Assembly: GCA_964532485.1 (NCBI GenBank) | Contig: CAZHKE010000012.1 | Location: 9,320 to 73,319 of the forward strand | Source of the DNA: DATBSK01 sp964532485 | Lineage (GTDB): Bacteria > Actinomycetota > Acidimicrobiia > IMCC26256 > PALSA-555 | Reading direction: 5' to 3' | Length of the DNA: 64,000 nt | Part shown: positions 24,954-32,951 of the stretch, in pieces | Position numbering within the stretch: the stretch's first letter is position 1 | Layout: each line of letters opens with the position of its first letter | The notes under the pieces: generated by a model | What the model was told of the DNA's origin: nothing | Databases searched by the model: none | The model's input: the letters and a program-made list of their open reading frames with translations, nothing else | Program-made: the position numbers and the translations under genes

Positions 24954-26749
24954 GCGGCAGCGGGCTCGATCGCTCCGTAGCGCACGATCGGCTCGAACTG
25001 GTCGATGACCGTGCGGTCGTCGTCGAGGATGCCACGAGCGCGCGGCGGAGCGAGCCGCTTGCGGGCGAACTGCGTGGCGACGACGGCCTTGCGAGCGTCG
25101 CCGTCGCGGCCGAGCTGCCACGTCGCCTCGTCGAGCAGCAGCGCCCCCTCCACCGCGTCGGCCAGCAGGTGCGCGAACCGACGCGCGTGCAGCAGCTGCA
25201 TCTCGTTCGACGAGCCCTCGAGGTGCTTCACCGCGTCGCGCACCTCGTCGAGTGCCCCGGCGACGGCGTCGACGGCGAACGCCAGAGCCGGCGACGCGTC
25301 GGACGCCTCGAGCGCGCGCTCGATGCGGCCGAGGAGCGCGGCGTGCGCGCCTTCGTTGACCATCGCGCGCCTCACGTCGAGGGCCAGGATGTTCTCGGTG
25401 CCCTCCCAGATGGTGTGGCACTGCGCGTCGCGGAGCTGGCGCGCCATCGGCCAGTCCTCCATGTAGCCGTTGCCGCCGAGCAGCTCGAGCCCCTGGCTCG
25501 CCGCCCCGATCGCCTCGCGCGTCGCCCGCATCTTGGCGAGCGGCACGAGGATGCGCCGCAGCATGCGGCCCTCGTCCTCGTCGTCGGTCGACCGCGTCGC
25601 CGCGGCGCACTCGTACGTGATCGCCATCCCGGCCTCGAGCTCGACGAGCACGTCGACGAGCGTCTCTCGCACGAGCGGGTAGCCGTCGATCCGCTGACCC
25701 CACTGCTCCCGGTGCGCGGCGTAGATGGCGCCCTCGAGGAAGGACCGTCGATGGATGCCGAGGCCCATCAGCGCCACGCCGAAGCGCGACCCGTTCACCA
25801 TCTCCATCATCTTGTTCAGGCCGCCGCGACCGTCTCGCCCGCTGCGAGGCGGCCTGCCCGGCTCGCGGTCGCTCGCTCCTCCTCGGCCGGGGCCTCCGGC
25901 CATCCACGCGCGCGCGCCCTCGAGCGTGACCTCCCCCGTCGGCACGGCCTTCGTGCCGAGCTTGGGCTTGAGGCGCTTGATGCGAAAGCCGTTCGGCGTG
26001 CCCTCGGGGGTGAGGCGAGGGACGATGAACGTCGCGAGCCCCCGCGCACCCTCCGGTGCCCCGTCGGGGCGGGCCAGCACGATGAACACCTCGGCGTCGA
26101 TGTTGGAGCAGAAGAACTTCTCGCCGTGCAGGCGCCACTCGTCACCGTCGGAGACGGCGCGCGTGGTGTTGGCCCCGACATCGCTGCCGCCTTGGCGCTC
26201 GGTCAGGAACATCCCGCCCTCCCAGGCCTGTGCGGGGTCGTCGGTGGTGAGTCGGCGGTGGATCTCGTCGCGCACGTCCTCGGGGGCGTACCGCTCGACG
26301 ATGTCGGCCGCGCCCGACGTCATGCCGAGCCCGCAGTAGATGGCGGTCTCGGCCTGGCACACCAGGTAGCAGACCGACGCGGTGAGCACCGCCGGCACCG
26401 GCCGCCCGGCCTGCTGTGCGAGCCCGGTGAAGCCGGCGCGCACGAGGTCGTCCTTGCTCTCGGTCCAGGTGGGGTGGTGGACGACCTGGTCGACCTCGAC
26501 GCCCCAGTGGTCGAAGCGCTCGAGCACGGGCCCGTGCTTGTCGGTGATCTCGGCCCGAGCGGCGATGGGCCCGCCGCAGAGCTCGCCGTAGCGCGCGGCG
26601 TACTCCTCGGCGAGCGACCGATCCGCCTCGTCGGGGAGGTGCCGGTCGAGCAGCAGCCGCAGGTTCGGGTCGGTGGCGTACCAGTCGAGCCCGATCGCCG
26701 ACTCGTACGTCGCGTAGTCGGGAAGCACGGCTGTCGAGGGTAGCGTCAC
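24950..26749 (-). CDS. Acyl-CoA dehydrogenase (AidB-like subfamily) with a low-complexity insertion
   Basis: A 599-residue FAD-dependent acyl-CoA dehydrogenase of the long AidB/DmdC-like type. Features: GGMFLTERQGGSDVGANTT (flavin contact), LHGEKFFCSNIDAEVFIVLA, ELLGGNGYMEDWPMARQLRD and IWEGTENILALDVRRAM. Between EGARAWMAGG and GLNKMMEMVN there is an unusual Gly/Arg/Pro-rich stretch of about 20 residues where relatives go directly to GxGLN. The GTG at 26749 is five bases from the divergent lipoprotein start; a later GTG at codon 8 is possible. The acyl substrate is unknown. Confidence 0.88.
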   Translation of the reverse strand: MTLPSTAVLPDYATYESAIGLDWYATDPNLRLLLDRHLPDEADRSLAEEYAARYGELCGGPIAARAEITDKHGPVLERFDHWGVEVDQVVHHPTWTESKDDLVRAGFTGLAQQAGRPVPAVLTASVCYLVCQAETAIYCGLGMTSGAADIVERYAPEDVRDEIHRRLTTDDPAQAWEGGMFLTERQGGSDVGANTTRAVSDGDEWRLHGEKFFCSNIDAEVFIVLARPDGAPEGARGLATFIVPRLTPEGTPNGFRIKRLKPKLGTKAVPTGEVTLEGARAWMAGGPGRGGASDREPGRPPRSGRDGRGGLNKMMEMVNGSRFGVALMGLGIHRRSFLEGAIYAAHREQWGQRIDGYPLVRETLVDVLVELEAGMAITYECAAATRSTDDEDEGRMLRRILVPLAKMRATREAIGAASQGLELLGGNGYMEDWPMARQLRDAQCHTIWEGTENILALDVRRAMVNEGAHAALLGRIERALEASDASPALAFAVDAVAGALDEVRDAVKHLEGSSNEMQLLHARRFAHLLADAVEGALLLDEATWQLGRDGDARKAVVATQFARKRLAPPRARGILDDDRTVIDQFEPIVRYGAIEPAAA

Positions 26750-26754
26750 CTCCG

Positions 26755-27249
26755 ATGAGGGGGAGCCACGGGGCGTCGCGTCTGCTCGCCGGTGCCCTCG
26801 CGGTGCTCGTCGCGCTGGGGCTCGCCGGTTGCGGGGGCGACGACCAGCGCCTCACGAAGACGCAGTACGTCAAGCGCGCCACGAAGCACTGCGAGAAGCT
26901 CCTCGACGCGAGCAACGATCTACGCAAGGCACAGGCGCCCGGCGCGAGCGGCAAGCGGGTCGCGAAGTTCCTGCACCAGGCGGCCGACGGCCTGGGCAAG
27001 CTCGTCGACGGGTTCGATTCGCTGAACCCGCCCGAGAAGCTCGAGGCCGACACCGATGAGCTCGTCGACGTGCTCGACGGCTACGCAGAGGGACTCGACA
27101 CGCTCGCCGACCGGGTCAAGCGCGCGCAGACGTTCCGCGTCGTGCTCGAGAAGAACGAGGATCTCGTGACGCGACTCAACGGCATCGCCGAGAACGCCAC
27201 GGGGCTCGTGAGCCGGCTGGGCCTGAGGCGCTGTCTCTTGCCCACCTGA
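26755..27249 (+). CDS. Lipoprotein, helical
   Basis: A 164-residue predicted lipoprotein with signal LLAGALAVLVALGLAGC; the lipobox is LAGC. The mature part is helical and charged with heptad-like spacing (VKRATKHCEKLLDASNDLRK, LVDVLDGYAEGLDTLADRVK), two further cysteines (TKHCEK and RRCLL) and no known domain. It starts five bases from the divergent acyl-CoA dehydrogenase. One base after its stop begins a second lipoprotein with an identical 51-bp signal-sequence segment. Confidence 0.8.
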   Translation: MRGSHGASRLLAGALAVLVALGLAGCGGDDQRLTKTQYVKRATKHCEKLLDASNDLRKAQAPGASGKRVAKFLHQAADGLGKLVDGFDSLNPPEKLEADTDELVDVLDGYAEGLDTLADRVKRAQTFRVVLEKNEDLVTRLNGIAENATGLVSRLGLRRCLLPT

Positions 27250-27250
27250 C

Positions 27251-27704
27251 GTGCGCCCGGTCGCCGGTGCCCTCGCGGTGCTCGTCGCGCTGGGGCTCGC
27301 CGGTTGCGGGGATGGCGGACTCACATCGCACGGAGCATTCGTCCACGACGCCGCGCGCATCTGCCGGACCGCGAACGCGAGCTTCACCGAGATCGACGTC
27401 GTCCGACTGAACGCCGAGCGCGCGGTCGCGGTGCTCGAGCAGGTGCTCACGATCGGCGACGACGCACTCGACGACCNNNNNNNNNNNNNNNNNNNNNNNN
27501 NNNNNNNNNNNNNNNNNNNNNNNNNNNNNNNNNNNNNNNNNNNNNNNNNNNNNNNNNNNNNNNNNNNNNNNNNNNNTCGACGACCAGCTCACTCGGGCGC
27601 TCGACGCGGCCGTGCGGGCCGACCTGCTCACGAGGCGGGCCCAGACGCTCGCGCGCGAGGTCGGGCTCGATCGAGTGTGCCGCGTGCCCCGCCTGCTCCC
27701 GTAG
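27251..27704 (+). CDS. Second lipoprotein, paralogue of the preceding gene, gap inside
   Basis: GTG at 27251 begins VAGALAVLVALGLAGCGDGG, again with lipobox LAGC. The mature part shares only layout with the first lipoprotein: an early cysteine (ARICRTANASF), a helical body and a C-terminal cysteine (GLDRVCRVPRLLP). About 100 or more bases are missing. The 51 bases covering the signal sequence (27261-27311) are identical to 26786-26836. Function unknown; the tandem pair likely forms an operon. Confidence 0.75.
27477..27576. other. Assembly gap (100 N)
   Basis: The gap lies inside the second lipoprotein gene. Sequence on both flanks carries the same CGACGACC motif, so a short internal repeat may have broken the assembly. 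Confidence 0.99.
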
Positions 27705-27812
27705 GGCTGACGGGTCGAGACGCGCGTCACTGCTGCACAGGAAACGTGTCAGAACGAGGCACCGGAGCACGCCGCGCCCCGCGCGCGTCGTGCCGTCTCC
27801 AGGAGGTCCCTC

Positions 27813-28553
27813 GTGCTCGCAAGCTTCCTCGCGCGCGCCGCGCTCCCCGTCCTCGGCCTCGTGGCCGTGAGCCTCCCCGCGATCGCCGCCGGTCAAGCGG
27901 CACCGGCGGAAGCGACCGTCTGCCACGACGGCTCGCTCGCTCGTCAGCGCACCGAGGTGGACGCCGACATCACGGTGCCGGGCTTCGACCCGAACCTCGG
28001 CACGCTGCTCGAGGTGCAGGTGCCGACCCAGTCGGTGCACCTCGACACCGACGCCAGGTTCGAGAACACCGCCCAGACCGCGGTCACGTTCGCGGCCGAC
28101 ATGACCTACCAGGTGGCGTTCACGAGCCCCGGCGGCCTCGCGTCACCGGCGCCGATCAGCGGATCGCTCGAGCGGGTGCCGTCGCAGACGCTGGCCGCGT
28201 TCGACGGCACGCTCGACTACCTCGGGGCCAGCGCGGTGACCCAGCCGTCGACCGCGCGCGAGGCGTCGGCGGGCCCCGTGTCGAGCACCGACCCCGGCGT
28301 GCTGGCCGCGTTCACCGGCGGATCGAGCGCGTTCCACGTTGCCAGCACCATCGGCGAGCAGTTCACCGGCGGTGGCGGGAACGTCGAGGCGCAGATCAAC
28401 ACGTTCGCGTCGGCGGCGGTGCGCGTCTGCTACCGGTACGCGCCGCCCGTGGTGCCGCCCACGAGCCCGCCGACCGCATCGCCGCCGGTCGCCGGAGCCG
28501 GCGCCACGGCTCCGCCGGCGCCGGTGCTCGCCGACGCCCGCTTCACCGGCTGA
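27813..28553 (+). CDS. Secreted choice-of-anchor E-like protein with C-terminal FTG tail
   Basis: A 246-residue exported protein. The signal peptide AALPVLGLVAVSLPAIAAG is followed by a beta-rich domain: ADITVPGFDPNLGTLLEVQV, FENTAQTAVTF and later FTGGSSAFHVASTI. This follows the pattern of the choice-of-anchor E domain, a family found attached to different C-terminal anchors in different lineages. It lacks PEP-CTERM or LPXTG; instead a proline/threonine-rich linker ends in PVLADARFTG, like the tails of the proteins at 21516 and 37916. GTG 27813 follows AGGAGG. Confidence 0.75.
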   Translation: MLASFLARAALPVLGLVAVSLPAIAAGQAAPAEATVCHDGSLARQRTEVDADITVPGFDPNLGTLLEVQVPTQSVHLDTDARFENTAQTAVTFAADMTYQVAFTSPGGLASPAPISGSLERVPSQTLAAFDGTLDYLGASAVTQPSTAREASAGPVSSTDPGVLAAFTGGSSAFHVASTIGEQFTGGGGNVEAQINTFASAAVRVCYRYAPPVVPPTSPPTASPPVAGAGATAPPAPVLADARFTG

Positions 28554-28706
28554 GCGTGAGTCCGGCCGGCTTGCGTGCGGGCGGTCGACGTTGCACCATC
28601 GGCGTCACGCGGGCGGCCGAGGGCGGGTCGCCGTGTCGTCCGGCCAGACGCTCCGCATCCGCGGTCACTGCCCAGCCCCACCGCGTGGGGAGCAGGCCGG
28701 GTCAGG

Positions 28707-28750
28707 GGCGCCCCGTGAGGCGGACAGTGCCCAGCCGCCTCCGGGGCGCC
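28707..28750. repeat. Long imperfect palindrome in intergenic region
   Basis: GGCGCCCCG...AGGCGG (28707-28723) pairs with CCGCCT...CGGGGCGCC (28735-28750), a 15-bp stem with a small internal loop. The 28554-28781 spacer separates two genes in the same direction; the palindrome could end transcription of the secreted-protein gene or serve as an operator for the next one. CACTGCCCAGCC/CAGTGCCCAGCC also repeats here. Nothing else is evident. Confidence 0.6.
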
Positions 28751-28781
28751 CACGCTCTTTCCCGCGTAGCCTTGGCGCCCC

Positions 28782-30197
28782 ATGGCGTACGACCGGCTGA
28801 CCTCGCTCGACGCGAGCTTCCTCCACCTCGAGCGGCTCGAGACGCCGATGCACGTCGGCGCCCTGTCCGTGTTCGAGGGCGACACGTTCTTCGGGCCCGA
28901 CGGCCGGTTCCGCCTGCGCGAGGTGCGTGAGCTCGTCGCGTCGCGCCTCCAGCTCATCCCGCGGTTCCGCAAGCGCATCATGAAGGTGCCACTCGAAGCC
29001 GGGGAGCCGATCTGGGTCGACGACGACCGCTTCGACATCGGCTACCACGTCCGCCTCACCGCGCTGCCGTCGCCGGGCACCCGCGACCAGCTCCTGGCGG
29101 TGTTCGAGCGCGTCCAGTCGCAGGTCCTCGACCGCACCCGCCCGCTCTGGGAGCTCTGGTTCGTCGAGGGCCTCGAGGGTGGGCACGTCGCGCTCTTCCA
29201 GAAGACCCACCACGCGCTCGTCGACGGTGTGTCGGGCGTCGACGTCGCGACCGTCCTGCTCGACTTCGATCCCGAGCCCACGGTCCTCGACGAGCCCGAG
29301 TGGCGTCCCCAGCCCGCGCCGCCGCCGGCGCGCCTGATGATCGACTCGGTGAAGGAGATGGTCGCGGGCCCGCAGGCGCTCGTCGACGCGACGCGCCGCG
29401 TCGCCGAGGTGCCTCGCCGTGCCCTCGACCGCGCCGGTGAGCTGGCGCGCTCGCTCTCGACGCTCGCCGAGGGGGGCCTCGTCGCACCGAAGACGTCGCT
29501 CAACAACCCGGTGCAGGGCCGGAGCCGCAGGTTCGGGATCGTGCAGGTGCCGCTCGACGACGTGAAGACGGTGCGTGCTGCGTTCGGGGGGACGATCAAC
29601 GACGTCGTGCTCGCCGGCGTCGGCGGCGGGCTCGCCCGCCTCCTCGAGGAGCGCCAGGAGCTGCACCCGGAGCTCGTGCTCAAGATCTTCTGCCCCGTGT
29701 CGGTGCGCGACGAGACCCAGCGCATGCAGCTCGGCAACCGGGTCTCGGCGATGCTCGTGCCGCTCGCGGTCGGCGAGCCGGACGCGATCAACCGACTGCG
29801 CGGGGTGCAGCGCACGACCGCCGGCCTCAAGGAGCGCGAGCAGGCCGTGGGCGCGGCTGCGCTGCTCGACCTCACGCAGTACGCCGCGCCGACGATGATG
29901 GGGCTCGCCGCACGGCTCGTGCACCACCAGCAGCTCACGAACCTCGTGTGCACGAACGTGCCCGGACCGCAGGCGCCGCTCTACTGCCTCGGCGGCCGGA
30001 TGCTCGAGGCGTACCCGATGGTCCCGCTCGCGCGGAACCTCAACCTCGGGATCGCGATCCTCTCCTACTGCGGCACGTTGCACCTCGGGCTGCTCGCCGA
30101 TCGGGATCAGTGGCCCGACCTCGAGGTCCTCGAGGCGGGCATCGACGAATCGTTCGCCGAGCTCACGAAGCTCGCCGGGGAGCGGGAGCGCACATGA
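28782..30197 (+). CDS. Wax ester synthase/diacylglycerol acyltransferase
   Basis: A 471-residue WS/DGAT-family enzyme that esterifies acyl-CoA with a long-chain alcohol or diacylglycerol to make storage lipid. The catalytic HHxxxDG is seen as THHALVDGVSG near residue 147; other family features are LDASFLHLERLETPMHVGAL at the start, GGTINDVVLAGVGGGL, and NVPGPQAPLYCLGGRMLEAY. The ATG at 28782 is the family start. The amidase start overlaps its stop (ATGA). It implies neutral lipid storage, common in actinobacteria. Confidence 0.94.
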   Translation: MAYDRLTSLDASFLHLERLETPMHVGALSVFEGDTFFGPDGRFRLREVRELVASRLQLIPRFRKRIMKVPLEAGEPIWVDDDRFDIGYHVRLTALPSPGTRDQLLAVFERVQSQVLDRTRPLWELWFVEGLEGGHVALFQKTHHALVDGVSGVDVATVLLDFDPEPTVLDEPEWRPQPAPPPARLMIDSVKEMVAGPQALVDATRRVAEVPRRALDRAGELARSLSTLAEGGLVAPKTSLNNPVQGRSRRFGIVQVPLDDVKTVRAAFGGTINDVVLAGVGGGLARLLEERQELHPELVLKIFCPVSVRDETQRMQLGNRVSAMLVPLAVGEPDAINRLRGVQRTTAGLKEREQAVGAAALLDLTQYAAPTMMGLAARLVHHQQLTNLVCTNVPGPQAPLYCLGGRMLEAYPMVPLARNLNLGIAILSYCGTLHLGLLADRDQWPDLEVLEAGIDESFAELTKLAGERERT

Positions 30198-31627
30198 GCG
30201 AAGTCTGGGAACGCGACGCCTACGAGATCGCCGACTCGGTGCGCGCCGGCAACCTGTCTGCGCGCGAGGTGGTCGACGCGCATCTCGACCGCATCGAGCG
30301 ACTCGATGACGAGCTGAACTCCGTCTGCTACCTCGATGGCGAGGCCGCGCGGGCGCGTGCCGACGCGATCGACACCGAGGTCGCCGCGGGCGGTGATCCG
30401 GGCGCACTCGCCGGCGTTCCCCTCGGGGTCAAGGAGCTGGCGTCCGTCGGTGGCTGGCCCGACACGCACGCCTCCGTGGTGCTCGCCGATCGTGTCGCGG
30501 CGACCGACGACACCGAGGTGGCGCGCCTGCGCGCCGCGGGCGCCGTCATCACCGGGCTGACCACCGCCTCCGAGCACGGCACGGTCAGCTTCACGAACAC
30601 GCCGCTGCACGGCGTCACCCGCAACCCGTGGAACCTCGAGCGCACTCCCGGCGGCTCGTCGGGCGGGTCAGCGGCCGCCGTCGCTGCCGGGCTGTTCCCG
30701 GCGTGCACGGGTGGCGACGGCGGCGGGTCGATCCGCATCCCGTCGTCGTACTCCGGCCTGTTCGGGATGAAGGGCACGTTCGGGCGCATCGGCCGCGGCC
30801 CCGGCCCGTTCGACTCCTCGCTCACGCCCGTGCGCGGACCCGTCGTGCGGTGCGTGCGTGACGCCGCTCGCTACCTCGACGTCGCTTCGGGCCCGACGCT
30901 CACCGACCCGACCTCGTTGCCGAAGCCGGCCGTGCCGTTCGAGCAGGAGCTGCTCTCGGGGGCGGCAGCCGAGCGGCTGCGCCACAAGCGCGCCGCGTTC
31001 ACGTCAACGGTCGGCTTCGCCGGCAGTGACCCCGCCGTCGCGGGGCACGCGGAGGAGCTCGCGCACGTGCTCGTCGACATCGCCGGGCTCGACCTCGTCG
31101 AGGGCGTCGACGTGGACCTGCCGAAGCCCGGGCGATCGTGGGGCGTCCTCTCCGCGATCGACGGCATGTCGTGGTTCGCCGACGACGTGGAGGGTCGGCT
31201 CGACGACATCACGCTCGTGCACCGGCTCGAGCACCTGTCGTTCTCGAAGCTCACGCCGCAGGTGCTCGCGAAGGCGATCCGGCGCCGGCACGAGCTGCTG
31301 ACCGTGGTCGCCGCGATCTTCGAGCAGGTCGACCTGCTGCTCACGCCGACGACGCCGACGCCCGCGTTCGCGGCGGACGGGGTGTTCGCGGGCGAGGTGA
31401 ACGGCGACGAGGTCGGGCTGTTCGAGCTGTCGGCGCCGTTCACCGCGCCGTTCAACATGACCGGCCAGCCGGCCGCGAGCATCCCGTCCGGCTTGGTCGA
31501 CGGACTCCCGGTCGCGCTCCAGGTCGTCGCACCGCGACACCTCGACATCGACTGCCTGGCCGCCGGTGCGCTCCTCGAGGAGGCACGTCCCTGGCCCAAG
31601 CTCGCGCCGTTCGCGTACGAAGCCTGA
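30194..31627 (+). CDS. Amidase signature enzyme
   Basis: A 477-residue amidase-signature family hydrolase. The catalytic lysine is in GVPLGVKELA and the Ser-cisSer nucleophile segment is TPGGSSGGSAAAVAAGL, followed by TGGDGGGSIRIPSSYSGLFG. The C-terminal VDLLLTPTTPTPAF and NMTGQPAASIPSG are typical. Substrate is unknown; GatA is unlikely without GatB/GatC next to it. It is translationally coupled to the WS/DGAT gene. Confidence 0.92.
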   Translation: MSEVWERDAYEIADSVRAGNLSAREVVDAHLDRIERLDDELNSVCYLDGEAARARADAIDTEVAAGGDPGALAGVPLGVKELASVGGWPDTHASVVLADRVAATDDTEVARLRAAGAVITGLTTASEHGTVSFTNTPLHGVTRNPWNLERTPGGSSGGSAAAVAAGLFPACTGGDGGGSIRIPSSYSGLFGMKGTFGRIGRGPGPFDSSLTPVRGPVVRCVRDAARYLDVASGPTLTDPTSLPKPAVPFEQELLSGAAAERLRHKRAAFTSTVGFAGSDPAVAGHAEELAHVLVDIAGLDLVEGVDVDLPKPGRSWGVLSAIDGMSWFADDVEGRLDDITLVHRLEHLSFSKLTPQVLAKAIRRRHELLTVVAAIFEQVDLLLTPTTPTPAFAADGVFAGEVNGDEVGLFELSAPFTAPFNMTGQPAASIPSGLVDGLPVALQVVAPRHLDIDCLAAGALLEEARPWPKLAPFAYEA

Positions 31628-31655
31628 ACCTGACCACCCGATAGGGTGAGCGGCG

Positions 31656-32930
31656 ATGACCGCCACCGCGCGGCAGCCGGGTGACCCGACCGGGGCGCCC
31701 AGGTGGAGACCGCCGAAGCACGGAGCGCACGTCGACGGGCCGGGTGCCCCGGCTCGGAGCGAGCGACCGAAGAAGCAGGAGCAAGAACCTGCGTCGGATG
31801 ACGTGATCGAGGTCGCGCCCGGCGTCATCCGGATGCAGCTGCCGATCTGGATGCCGGGCCTCGGTCACGTGAACACCTACGGGCTGCTCGACGACCGCGG
31901 GCTCGCCGTCGTCGACCCCGGGCTGCCGGGCCCGTCGTCGTGGAGGTCGCTCAGGAAGCGATTGAAGACCGCGGGATTCAAGGTGAAGGACATCCACACC
32001 GTCATCGTGACGCACTCCCACCCCGACCACTTCGGTGGCGCAGGACGGATCAAGAGCGAGGCGGGCGCGAACCTGGTCGCGCACCGGGCGTTCACGACGT
32101 GGTCGCTCGAGGAGTCGGATCGGCGCAACCGGCTGCCGACAGCGGAGGAGCAGGCCGAGGCGGAGCGCATCGCGGCTGCAGCGGCGGAGGCGCTGGACGT
32201 CGGCGGCGAGGAGATCCCCACGATCGCCGACCACACCGACGACTACGAGGGCGACCCGCTGCGCGACAACCCGACCCGCCGGATCCAGGCCGACTCGGTC
32301 CCCTGGGGTGGCGAGACGCCCTGGGGTGGGAGCAAGCACCCGATGCCGCCGTGGCGGCGCCGCATGATGATCCGGGCGCTGCGGTTCCTCTTCAAGCCAC
32401 CCGACCCGAGCCAGCGCGTGGTGCACGGGGAGCGGCTCGAGCTGGCAGGCCGCGACTGGGTGTCGATCCACACGCCGGGTCACACCGTCGACCACCTCTG
32501 CCTCTACGACCCGGAGCACGGCGTGCTGATCTCGGGTGACCACGTGCTCCCGTCGATCACACCGCACGTGTCGGGCGTGGGCAACGGCGCCGACGCGCTC
32601 AAGTCGTACCTCCAGACGCTCGACCTCGTTGCCGCGCTCGACGGTGTGCAGCTCGGTCTGCCCGCGCACGGGCACCCGTTCGACGACGTGCCCGGTCGCG
32701 TCGAGGCGATCAAGGAGCACCACCAGGAGCGGATGCAGCTCATCGTGGAGGCGTCGGTCGCCATCGGGCCGGCCACGGTGCAGCAGCTCTCGCACGAGAT
32801 CTTCCCGAAGAAGCACTGGGGCGTGATGGCCGAGAGCGAGACGTTCGCGCACCTCGAGCACATGGCGCTCGCCGGCGAGGTCGAGCGCTGGACCGACGGG
32901 TCCGGTCGTCTCGTCTACCGCGCGGCTTGA
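31656..32930 (+). CDS. MBL-fold metallo-hydrolase
   Basis: A 424-residue metallo-beta-lactamase-fold protein. The zinc site motif is THSHPDHFGG, with further ligands in IHTPGHTVDHLCL, GVLISGDHVLPSITPHV and LPAHGHPF. The long N-terminus (first 45 residues, Pro/Arg/Lys rich) looks disordered. A winged-helix-like C-terminal region (VQQLSHEIFPKKHWGVMAES, LEHMALAGEVERW) is common in the LACTB2-like group. Substrate is unknown; thioesters or RNA are possible for that group. Confidence 0.88.
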   Translation: MTATARQPGDPTGAPRWRPPKHGAHVDGPGAPARSERPKKQEQEPASDDVIEVAPGVIRMQLPIWMPGLGHVNTYGLLDDRGLAVVDPGLPGPSSWRSLRKRLKTAGFKVKDIHTVIVTHSHPDHFGGAGRIKSEAGANLVAHRAFTTWSLEESDRRNRLPTAEEQAEAERIAAAAAEALDVGGEEIPTIADHTDDYEGDPLRDNPTRRIQADSVPWGGETPWGGSKHPMPPWRRRMMIRALRFLFKPPDPSQRVVHGERLELAGRDWVSIHTPGHTVDHLCLYDPEHGVLISGDHVLPSITPHVSGVGNGADALKSYLQTLDLVAALDGVQLGLPAHGHPFDDVPGRVEAIKEHHQERMQLIVEASVAIGPATVQQLSHEIFPKKHWGVMAESETFAHLEHMALAGEVERWTDGSGRLVYRAA

Positions 32931-32951
32931 CTCCTTTCTGGTTGCGTCCGG

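Noticed and set aside
30194..31627. Glutamyl-tRNA amidotransferase subunit GatA
   Set aside because: The amidase fold matches, but no gatB or gatC is adjacent and the pairing is with a lipid acyltransferase.
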